A stretch of 64,000 nucleotides of DNA from Seonamhaeicola sp. (GTDB taxonomy: Bacteria > Bacteroidota > Bacteroidia > Flavobacteriales > Flavobacteriaceae). Under the pieces are notes generated by a model. That model was not told the DNA's origin, searched no databases, and worked only from the letters and a program-made list of their open reading frames with translations. The stretch lies in the NCBI RefSeq assembly GCF_028281565.1, contig NZ_JANQJQ010000047.1, positions 1 to 64,000 on the forward strand. The letters are read 5' to 3'. Shown piece by piece: positions 33,341-40,940 of the stretch; position 1 is the first letter of the stretch, and every line of letters starts with the position of its first letter. A program made the translations under genes and the position numbers.

Positions 33341-34171
33341 ATGACGATCAGAACCACACTTAGGCAGTTTAAATGGAAGTTTGTTTTCATATTTTCATTG
33401 ATCTTGATAGAATCCATTATTGAGTTGCTCATTCCTTTGTTTATTGGTTTTGCAATTGACGATGCCATTCGTAACAGTTATGTGGGTGCCATTCAATTAG
33501 GGGGATTGGGTGCCTTAATCATCTTAATTGGTGGAGGGCGCCGATTTTTCGATTCCAGGATCTATGCAAAAATTTACCGTAAGTTAGGCAATGCAACACT
33601 TTCAAAAATTGAACAAAACCAGGCTTCGGTTAAAACTGCAAGATTGGGCATGATCAGTGAAATCGTTGAGTTTTTAGAAAATGCCCTGCCCACATTGGTG
33701 TCAACTATTGTTGGGATGATAGGGGTCATCATTATTATAGCAAGTCTTAATACGAAAGTCTTTGTCTCAGCACTTATTGCTACTTTTTTTGTTTTTCTTA
33801 TTTATTTTCTAACAAGAAAGCGGACCACGTATCTCAACAGTGCCTATAATAATGAGTATGAAAAGCAGGTAGATGTTATAAGTGCCAGCAATGAGACACT
33901 ATTAGCTATTCATCTGAAGAACATGATGAGATGGAATATTAAACTGTCAGATTTAGAGGTGTTCAATTTTTCAATATCATGGCTTGTCTTAATGGGGTTT
34001 TTAGTGGCATCCATAGTTTTTTCAGTAAGTACAGGCAACGTCGAATATGGTGCTTTGTTTTCCCTGATCATATATGTTTTTCAATATATAGAAAGTGTAA
34101 TTACACTACCGGTGTTCTACCAGAATTGGTTACGATTGGAAGAAATAAAAAGACGATTGGAAGATTTGTAA
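33341..34171 (+). CDS. ABC exporter six-helix membrane domain without ATPase
   Basis: 276 residues covering the ABC transmembrane type 1 domain: helices at about 13-35, 45-62, 118-138, 141-157, 215-235 and 238-258, with ESIIELLIPLFIGFAIDDAI and the TM3-side helix typical of exporters. It ends at LEEIKRRLEDL, exactly where the linker to the nucleotide-binding domain would begin. No Walker A or signature motif follows in any nearby frame. Homologues without ATPase occur in this group, so this is probably a natural short form rather than a truncation. Confidence 0.8.
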   Translation: MTIRTTLRQFKWKFVFIFSLILIESIIELLIPLFIGFAIDDAIRNSYVGAIQLGGLGALIILIGGGRRFFDSRIYAKIYRKLGNATLSKIEQNQASVKTARLGMISEIVEFLENALPTLVSTIVGMIGVIIIIASLNTKVFVSALIATFFVFLIYFLTRKRTTYLNSAYNNEYEKQVDVISASNETLLAIHLKNMMRWNIKLSDLEVFNFSISWLVLMGFLVASIVFSVSTGNVEYGALFSLIIYVFQYIESVITLPVFYQNWLRLEEIKRRLEDL

Positions 34172-34224
34172 TGATAATGATTGATAGCCAGAGATAGATT
34201 AAGTGTTGCAAGGCATGAGGGATT

Positions 34225-34272
34225 AATTCTTTCATTCGCACTAAAAGCTCTCAAGTTTTTGAGGGCTTTTTT
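34225..34272 (+). terminator. Terminator after the ABC-like gene, with tRNA-tail-like lead
   Basis: Hairpin AAAAGCTCTCAA-GTTT-TTGAGGGCTTTTTT at 34243-34272. It is preceded by TTCTTTCATTCGCACT, resembling the end of the tRNA-Leu (CCCTTCATCCGCACCA), the third such arrangement in the window. Confidence 0.6.
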
Positions 34273-34375
34273 GTTTAAAATAACTTCCAAAACTTTTTCA
34301 GGCATAACATTTTGGTTTTTTAATATCTAATTTTAAAAAAGCCCTTCTAATGCATTTGATAGCGCTATATAGATA

Positions 34376-34432
34376 CCTAAATGTAAATTTAATGTTAATT
34401 AATTGTAAATTTAACGTAAATTTTGTATTTTT
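34376..34432. repeat. AT-rich short direct repeats
   Basis: The word GTAAATTTAA occurs twice and GTAAATTTT follows, spaced about 25 and 13 bp, upstream of the small basic protein. They may be binding sites, or simple AT-rich sequence. Confidence 0.35.
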
Positions 34433-34442
34433 AACAAAAGAT

Positions 34443-34577
34443 ATGGCTATGCATTCGTTGGATAAACTAAAAAGAATCAAAAAACGACTTCATTATAAGT
34501 ATTGGGTCTTTACAATAAAGCTAAAGCTGTATGCCCTAAAATATAAGCGTGTTCTTGAGATGCCCTACAGGTACTAA
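34443..34577 (+). CDS. Possible 44-residue basic protein
   Basis: Short frame rich in Lys, Arg and Tyr (LDKLKRIKKRLHYKYW, then LKLYALKYKRVLEMPYRY). It is isolated, between the ABC-like gene terminator and the GH27 gene. The basic composition is not typical of random AT-rich sequence, but there is no family to support it. Confidence 0.35.
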   Translation: MAMHSLDKLKRIKKRLHYKYWVFTIKLKLYALKYKRVLEMPYRY

Positions 34578-34696
34578 ATGTGCCAAAATCTAAGCGGTCA
34601 CGAATTTAATGGAACAAGAAGTCAAAGATTTATATGACTGCCTTTTTGCATTAAGCATTCCTGAAATAAGTTTCTCAAAATTTTCAAAATTAGGTT

Positions 34697-34748
34697 AAAA
34701 TTGAAATTACTTGCTTTATTTTTATCCTGTTATTTCAATTTCAATTTT
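34697..34748. promoter_or_regulatory. Inverted repeat ending at the GH27 start codon
   Basis: Perfect 11-bp arms AAAATTGAAAT (34697-34707) and ATTTCAATTTT (34738-34748), 30 bp apart. The second arm ends one base before the start codon, so it could hide the start in mRNA or bind a regulator. Confidence 0.45.
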
Positions 34749-34749
34749 C

Positions 34750-35994
34750 ATGTACAAAAAAGTTTTTGCCGTATTGCTAACGTTCCAGTTAAGTTTTACT
34801 TTTTTATCTGCACAGATTAAACCCGAGATATCCGAAACACCTCCAATGGGGTGGAACAGTTGGAATTGGTATGGAAAACAAGCTATTAATGAAGCTGTTG
34901 TAAAAAAGGTTATTGATGATATGGCCAAATCCGGTTTGAGAGATGCCGGATATATTTATGTGATCATAGACGGCGGGTGGAGAGCTACTGAATTGGGTGA
35001 AAACGGAGCGTTATTGCCGCATCCCGTTAAATTTCCAAAAGGGATAAAACCTTTAGCAGATTATGCTCATTTAAAAGGGATGAAGTTAGGGGTGCACGTC
35101 GTGCCCGGAACACATGATTGTGGAGGAGACCCGGTTGGCGGATATGGTTATGAGGAAGTTCACGTGCAGCAATTTGTAAATTGGGGGCTTGATTTTATAA
35201 AATTGGATAAATGTACTTTTAAGAATAAAGATTGTGAGAATTGCCCAAGACCTGAAAATGGGGGATGGAGTGAAGTTCAGGTTGAAAATGCTTATAAAAA
35301 GTGGAGTCGCCTTTTAAATAATTGTGGCAGGGATATTTTGTTTAGTATTTCTGCATATGAATATCGGGATTGGTATCCGGATGTCTGTAATATGGCCAGA
35401 ACTACATATGATATTCGGGCAAGAATCCATAAAGGAGGCGCCGATTTTGTAAAGCCCAAAAGGTATGAAAAACCGCATTTGAGTGTTATGGAAATTGCTG
35501 AACAGAATAATGAGGTAGCTAAATTTGCCGGTAACGGGTATTGGAATGATCCCGATATGCTTGTTACGGGTGTTCAGGGACTTTCTTCTGATGAACAAGT
35601 GTCGCATTTTGCACTTTGGTGCATCATGAGTTCACCCTTAATGCTGGGAAATGATCCCGGGCATATGGATAAGTTTGAAAAAGACTTACTTTTAAATAAA
35701 GAAATGATTGCCGTAAATCAAGATCCGACTGAACAGGGAACCATTATAAAGAGAGAAGGGAAAACCCAGGTTTGGGCTAAAAAGTTAAGAGGCGGTAAGT
35801 ATGCCTTGTTGTTTCTGAACCTTGACAATACAAAACAACGGGATATAAGTATTAATTTGGAAGATCTAGGTTTTAAAACTAAGGTTAAGGTAAGGAATAT
35901 TATAGACCGTAAGAATTTGGGTGTTTTTGAAAATACTATTTCTATGAAAGTTAAAACACATGAGTCCAGGATGATAGTAATAGGCGCTATCTAA
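34750..35994 (+). CDS. GH27 alpha-galactosidase
   Basis: 414 residues from the ATG at 34750 (MYKKVFAVLLTFQLSFTFLSAQ, a good signal peptide; an ATG 13 codons earlier is less likely). The clan D barrel opens with TPPMGWNSWNWYGKQAINEA. The nucleophile is D153 in KLDKC and the acid/base should be D221 in RTTYDIR. GYWNDPDMLVTG and SHFALWCIMSSPLMLGND are hallmark segments, and a beta-sandwich ends the protein. It would remove alpha-linked galactose in the periplasm. With the neighbouring sulfatases this points to a sulfated galactan, but specificity within GH27 is not certain. Confidence 0.9.
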   Translation: MYKKVFAVLLTFQLSFTFLSAQIKPEISETPPMGWNSWNWYGKQAINEAVVKKVIDDMAKSGLRDAGYIYVIIDGGWRATELGENGALLPHPVKFPKGIKPLADYAHLKGMKLGVHVVPGTHDCGGDPVGGYGYEEVHVQQFVNWGLDFIKLDKCTFKNKDCENCPRPENGGWSEVQVENAYKKWSRLLNNCGRDILFSISAYEYRDWYPDVCNMARTTYDIRARIHKGGADFVKPKRYEKPHLSVMEIAEQNNEVAKFAGNGYWNDPDMLVTGVQGLSSDEQVSHFALWCIMSSPLMLGNDPGHMDKFEKDLLLNKEMIAVNQDPTEQGTIIKREGKTQVWAKKLRGGKYALLFLNLDNTKQRDISINLEDLGFKTKVKVRNIIDRKNLGVFENTISMKVKTHESRMIVIGAI

Positions 35995-36029
35995 ATTTAT
36001 AAGCTAACCATTTTAATTGAAAATAAAAC

Positions 36030-37505
36030 ATGGACTTTAAATCAGGGAACAAAACTTTTTTAGTGTTATTACTATACTTTCTGTTACATCTCAGTTGCAC
36101 AAACAAAACAAAAAAGGTAGATGATAAAGTAAACCATAACAGACCAAATGTTATTTTGTTTGTTGCAGATGATCACGGAACGGATGCTTTAGGCTGCTAC
36201 GGAAACCCTATTATTAAAACTCCTAATTTAGATAAATTGGCCAGTGAAGGCGTACTGTTTAACAATGCCTATTGTACCAGTGCAAGTTGTGCGGCAAGTA
36301 GATCGGTAATACTGTCGGGTAAGTTTGGGCATGCCACCGGATCCTATGGGCATGTACACGATTATCATCATTTTAGCACTTTTAATAACGTAAAATCATT
36401 GTCTAATAGACTGTCTGAGGCAGGTTATTTAACAGCTAGAATAGGTAAGTACCATGTCGCTCCGGAACAAGTTTATTTGTTTGATGAAGTGTTAAAAGCC
36501 AATCCAAGAAATACTGTGGAAATGGCAAATACATGCGTAGATGTTATCAATTCTGAAAAACCATTTTTCCTGTATTTCTGTACTGATGACCCGCACCGGG
36601 GACATCCGTTTAACCCGGACCCCTGGGATGCTCCAAACACTTTTGGAAACAAAAAAGAAGGGTATGCAGGCGTAGAACAAATAATCTATAAACCTGAAGA
36701 GGTTTTGGTACCGGAATTTTTGCCGGACACCAAACAAAGTAGAGAAGAAATTGCCCAATATTATCAAAGTATTTCAAGAATAGATCAAGGTTTTGGCAAG
36801 CTTATGTCACATTTAAAAGACGCCGGGAAATTAGATAATACCATTGTTATCTATATATCTGATAATGGCATGGCTTTTCCCGGAGCAAAGACAACGGTTT
36901 ATGAGCCCGGGATAAAATTACCCTGTATTATAAAAGATCCGACTAAGACTAAAAAAGGAGTTGTCAATAATGCCAGAATTTCCTGGGTGGATTTAACACC
37001 AACTATTTTAGATATGGCTGAAGTTGATTATGAATCCAATGATTTTCATGGGAAATCCTTTAAAGGGATTGTTGATGTTGAAAACCCCGAAGGATGGGAC
37101 CAAATTTATGCGTCACATACTTTTCATGAAATCACTATGTATTACCCAATGCGCGTTATCATTGACGGTAATTATAAACTAATTTGGAATATAGCATATC
37201 GTTTGGAGTATCCATTTGCATCCGATTTATGGGCTGCTTCCACCTGGCAATCTATTTATAGAAATGATGAAGCGTATTTTGGTAATAAAAGGGTTAAGGA
37301 TTATATGTTCAGACCGGAATTTGAATTGTTCGATTTATCAAAAGACCCAGATGAATCAAACAATTTGGCAGAAAATGAAGATTTTAAAGGCGTATTAGAG
37401 CTTTTAAAAAATAAAATGAAGGCTTTTCAACTTAAAACCCAGGACCCCTGGTTAATTATGTGGGACCATGATAGTTCATTACAAGGTACAGGAGTAAACC
37501 TTTAA
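36030..37505 (+). CDS. S1 family sulfatase, lipoprotein
   Basis: 491 residues with a lipoprotein signal (LLHLSC, Cys about 23). The formylglycine site is C87 in SCAASRSVILSG, the CxAxR form. The metal site starts VILFVADDHGTDALGCYGN and continues with ISDNGMAFPGAKTTVYEPG. The opening and the SVILSG region resemble the heparan N-sulfatase-like subgroup, though the substrate may be any sulfated sugar. It follows the GH27 gene by 35 bp and is probably co-transcribed. A maturation enzyme would have to be encoded elsewhere. Confidence 0.9.
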   Translation: MDFKSGNKTFLVLLLYFLLHLSCTNKTKKVDDKVNHNRPNVILFVADDHGTDALGCYGNPIIKTPNLDKLASEGVLFNNAYCTSASCAASRSVILSGKFGHATGSYGHVHDYHHFSTFNNVKSLSNRLSEAGYLTARIGKYHVAPEQVYLFDEVLKANPRNTVEMANTCVDVINSEKPFFLYFCTDDPHRGHPFNPDPWDAPNTFGNKKEGYAGVEQIIYKPEEVLVPEFLPDTKQSREEIAQYYQSISRIDQGFGKLMSHLKDAGKLDNTIVIYISDNGMAFPGAKTTVYEPGIKLPCIIKDPTKTKKGVVNNARISWVDLTPTILDMAEVDYESNDFHGKSFKGIVDVENPEGWDQIYASHTFHEITMYYPMRVIIDGNYKLIWNIAYRLEYPFASDLWAASTWQSIYRNDEAYFGNKRVKDYMFRPEFELFDLSKDPDESNNLAENEDFKGVLELLKNKMKAFQLKTQDPWLIMWDHDSSLQGTGVNL

Positions 37506-37514
37506 AAAGTAATA

Positions 37515-37660
37515 ATAATAGGTCTTTTTATAAGCTTTATAATTTAGATGAAGCTATTTCAGAAACTAACAATGTTGCCGGTGAACATCCTGAGTTAGTA
37601 GAAGAGTTTATTCCTTATTCGGAAGAGGCAATAAGCATTGAAATAAAAGAACAATACTTA
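37515..37660 (+). pseudogene. 3' remnant of a second sulfatase gene
   Basis: The frame from 37517 reads FYKLYNLDEAISETNNVAGE, then HPELVEEFIPYSEEA, the standard end of S1 sulfatases (LYNLxxDxSExxNVAxEHPE). No sulfatase core precedes it: only 10 bp separate it from the intact sulfatase stop. This is the tail of a lost gene, probably left by a deletion between neighbouring sulfatase genes. Confidence 0.75.
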
Positions 37661-37666
37661 CTTAAT

Positions 37667-40390
37667 TTAAACTCGTTTTGTTTTCTTCTTCTTACTGTTG
37701 TTTAGTTTATAAGTATAACTTAGAATAACGTAACGCCCTAAACTTTCAGAGGTAGTTTCTTCAAAGTAGTTAGTTGTACTGCGTCTGTAAAAGTCAATAT
37801 TTTTATTAAGTAAATCAATCAATAGTAATTTGCAGATATTGTTTTTGTTTTTAGATAAGTTATACGAAAAGGCAGCACTCCAAATAGGTAGATTAAGGCT
37901 TGAATCAAACTGATTATCTGAAAAAACAATATAATCAAACTGGGTGTTAAAGTTAAGCTTTTGGTTAACGTCATAATCAAACATTGAAAAGTACGTTTGC
38001 TTTTTATACGTTCTGTTTAAATCTTCTTCTAAGGAAAAAGCCGTATTGTTAACGCCATAATCTGCACCAAATTTTAAATCAACAGTATTTTTATTAGTGT
38101 TTTCAAGTAAGAAACTAACAAAAAAGTCTTTTGAAGTGACGTCATTAAGCTGAAGGTTGATAATAGAATTTGAAGTTCTGTAAGTATTCCTGTTTTTAAT
38201 AGTATATCTTACACCTAAGCCTTTTAGCTTTTTACTATAGCTAATATTGGCCGTTAATCGTTTTCTGTCGCCACTATTCTGAAAACTTCGGGTTCTGACA
38301 AAATCGTCATCAATATCAATACTCTGTACTATGGCATCTTTTGAATGTTGGTATTGAATTCTGCCATAAATGGAGGTGGATGACTTAAAACTAAAAATGT
38401 TGGCATTCAAAGTTAATTCGTCCATTTTTTCCGCTTTCAGATCAGGATTTCCCTGCCTAATATAATATGGATTTAAATCATTAATAACCGTGGAGCTTTC
38501 ATTCCATGTGGGGTTTCTGATCAATCGTTTATATGAAAATCTGTATTTGCTGCCTTTTTTGGGTTTGTATTGTATAAAGGCCATTGGGTTTAAAAACTGC
38601 AATCCTTTTTTTACGGAAACTTCTTTTATAACTCCAAAGTCCCGGTTCAAATCTTGTAATTCAACGGCACTAAATATGTTTATTTTGGGAGCCACATAAT
38701 TATGTGCCAATCTGGTCTGGTAACTGTTTTCTATGTGTTTATACTTAAAAGCTAACACTTCTTCGTTATTAGCATCTGTTATAGTGTTTTTAAACTGATA
38801 AATGTCCTCTTTATCATTTTTTGACCTGAAAAACGATTGTAGTTTCAGGTAGTGGTTTTTGCCAAGAGGTTCGGTGTATTTAAAGTTAAATCCAAATATA
38901 TTATTATTAAAAGTTTCGTCTCTTAAAGTCTCAATAGTCCTTTCAGTAGGGTTACCGTTATGTATATTTCTGGTGATAAAAGTAGATTGCTTATTTTCTC
39001 TTACTTGCTGGCTTATATTGGTATTGAATCCGGTGCTGAAACTTCTGCCGGCTTTTGCCAGTTTTTGATAAAAATCTATATTAAAATTTCCTGTTTTTCT
39101 GTCGTTTACATTTCTAAGATTCTGATTATTGGTTGTAGTTAGTGCACCTGACTCATTAAAAAACCTGCCATCTTTTCCTGAAAGAGACATATTATTAAAA
39201 GCACTTAATTTTCCCCTAAAAGTTAACCTGTTGTTCCTGTTAGCTTTGTCTTTATAATTGAAGTTTATATTATGATTTTTAGAAACCCGGTCGTATATGT
39301 TTTCAGATTCATAATTAAAATTATTGGTACTTAAATAGGATACTCTTTTCGAAGAAGACGTTCCGCTATTATCAGAAAGGTTATAAAAATAGTCGGCATT
39401 AAACGATACCTTATCCTTGAATTCATGACCAATATGGGCACCGGCCACTTCGGTTTTTAAATAACCGCTTAAGCTACGGGCGTTTGTCCTTTTTACCTCG
39501 TCTTCATCATCTTCATCTGCAATACCATTAGCATTTTGTAAAAAGCCCTGAATATTAGACCCGGTAACGTTTATGTTATTGAATTTCCCAATTACCGAAA
39601 CCTGTGTCTTGGGTGAAAATCGGTTATAATTTAAGTTGCTGAAATATCTGCTGTCTAAACCCATACCGGCGGAAAATTTTCCAAACCCCTGATTCTTTTT
39701 CGTTTTCTTTAATGAAAAATTGATGACCATTTGTTTATTGCCGTCATCCACACCGGTAAGTTCGGATTCATCACTTTTTTTATCAATAACTTCAATTTTG
39801 GCTATGGCATCAGCCGACAGGTTTTTAAGTACAATAGCCGGATCTCCACCAAAAAATTCTTTACCATCCACATAAATTTTGGTCACTTCATTGCCCTGGG
39901 CAATAACTTTTCCGTCAGATTCAATCTCCAATCCCGGTAATTTAGAAAGCAGATTTTCTAAGTTGTCATTAGGATTTACTTTAAACGACCCTGCGTTAAA
40001 AGCTATAGTATCTTTTTTTACCTGAACAGGAACTACAGCTGAAATAGTTACGGCATCTAAAACATTTGGGCTTTCTTTCAGGGTAATGGTCTTTAGATCT
40101 AAAGCTTCATTATTGTAAACAACGTTTTCGGAATGCGTTAAAAACCCCATATAAGATAATTGGATTATCAAAGAGTCTTTGGGAACTTCAGTAATGGCAA
40201 AATCACCTTTCGCATCAGTAATTGTATAATTTATAAGTGTTGTGTCTTTTTGTTTTAAAAGTGCCACGGAAACAAATTCCAACGGATTGTCCTGTTCATC
40301 AACAACATGCCCGGTAATTGGAGCAGATTGACTGAAAATAGCATTTGGGATTAATAAGAGCAGGAAAATTTTGAAGGTTTGTTTTAACAT
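37667..40390 (-). CDS. Outer membrane beta-barrel protein of the TonB-receptor-like OMP_b-brl_3 group
   Basis: 907 residues from the ATG at 40390 (MLKQTFKIFLLLLIPNAIFS); an earlier in-frame ATG at 40492 is not followed by a signal peptide. Order: signal peptide, a carboxypeptidase-regulatory-like domain (about 22-105, ITGHVVDEQDNPLEFVSVAL), a plug-like domain (LENLLSKLPGLEIESDGKV, IYVDGKEFFGGDPAIVLKNL), then a long 20-plus-strand barrel. It lacks the SusC signature and has no SusD partner. It may import or bind the galactan products of this locus, or something unrelated; it is on the opposite strand to the sulfatases. Confidence 0.87.
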   Translation of the reverse strand: MLKQTFKIFLLLLIPNAIFSQSAPITGHVVDEQDNPLEFVSVALLKQKDTTLINYTITDAKGDFAITEVPKDSLIIQLSYMGFLTHSENVVYNNEALDLKTITLKESPNVLDAVTISAVVPVQVKKDTIAFNAGSFKVNPNDNLENLLSKLPGLEIESDGKVIAQGNEVTKIYVDGKEFFGGDPAIVLKNLSADAIAKIEVIDKKSDESELTGVDDGNKQMVINFSLKKTKKNQGFGKFSAGMGLDSRYFSNLNYNRFSPKTQVSVIGKFNNINVTGSNIQGFLQNANGIADEDDEDEVKRTNARSLSGYLKTEVAGAHIGHEFKDKVSFNADYFYNLSDNSGTSSSKRVSYLSTNNFNYESENIYDRVSKNHNINFNYKDKANRNNRLTFRGKLSAFNNMSLSGKDGRFFNESGALTTTNNQNLRNVNDRKTGNFNIDFYQKLAKAGRSFSTGFNTNISQQVRENKQSTFITRNIHNGNPTERTIETLRDETFNNNIFGFNFKYTEPLGKNHYLKLQSFFRSKNDKEDIYQFKNTITDANNEEVLAFKYKHIENSYQTRLAHNYVAPKINIFSAVELQDLNRDFGVIKEVSVKKGLQFLNPMAFIQYKPKKGSKYRFSYKRLIRNPTWNESSTVINDLNPYYIRQGNPDLKAEKMDELTLNANIFSFKSSTSIYGRIQYQHSKDAIVQSIDIDDDFVRTRSFQNSGDRKRLTANISYSKKLKGLGVRYTIKNRNTYRTSNSIINLQLNDVTSKDFFVSFLLENTNKNTVDLKFGADYGVNNTAFSLEEDLNRTYKKQTYFSMFDYDVNQKLNFNTQFDYIVFSDNQFDSSLNLPIWSAAFSYNLSKNKNNICKLLLIDLLNKNIDFYRRSTTNYFEETTSESLGRYVILSYTYKLNNSKKKKTKRV

Positions 40391-40539
40391 GAAACTGTTA
40401 GATTGATTGCGCAAAGTTATAGGACTCTGTATACTATAGAAAAGTTTAATTTGAAAATAAGTTATACAAATACTAGACAGATTTTTCATCACAAAATTTT
40501 AAATCATATGTTGCATTTTTTTAACGGAGTATATAATAT

Positions 40540-40834
40540 TTTTACTAAGTGTTTCATTAATAAGCTCAATAAAGCATTTAAAAACATAGAAATTATAGAT
40601 AATACCTTTAATCAGTTTGATAATCTAATACTACAAATAACTAATACTGATGGATTAAAATTTACAGGGAATACCATAACTAATTCAGGAACATCTCCCA
40701 TGTTGCATGCAGATAATCCGGCAATTAAAATTGAAGCCTCTAAAAATATACTTTTAGAAAACAAGAGCGATAGAGGCAACTCTAAAGTGATACTTGAATG
40801 TGCTGAAGGTATGCCTGAAATTCAATTTAATTAA
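40540..40834 (+). pseudogene. C-terminal remnant of a right-handed beta-helix protein (GH110-like)
   Basis: The translated part from about 40579 reads IEIIDNTFNQFDNLILQIT, then GLKFTGNTITNSGTSP and PAIKIEASKNILLENKS, the coil pattern of parallel beta-helix enzymes. The ending resembles GH110 alpha-1,3-galactosidases, but polysaccharide lyases look alike. No signal peptide, start of the helix or catalytic part is present upstream; the frame begins in unrelated AT-rich sequence. Probably the tail of a lost galactan enzyme. Confidence 0.6.
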
Positions 40835-40940
40835 ACATATGTGATACTTTTATCAGCATTTGGTCAACATGAATTAATAAAAAAGCCCAATATTTGTAGC
40901 TGAAGAGAAAACACAGAACAAGTAAAATCAATTAATAAAG

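Noticed and set aside
40403-40540. Start of a complete gene for the beta-helix remnant
   Set aside because: The translated stretch has no signal peptide or helix-type repeats and is AT-rich promoter-like sequence of the divergent barrel gene.
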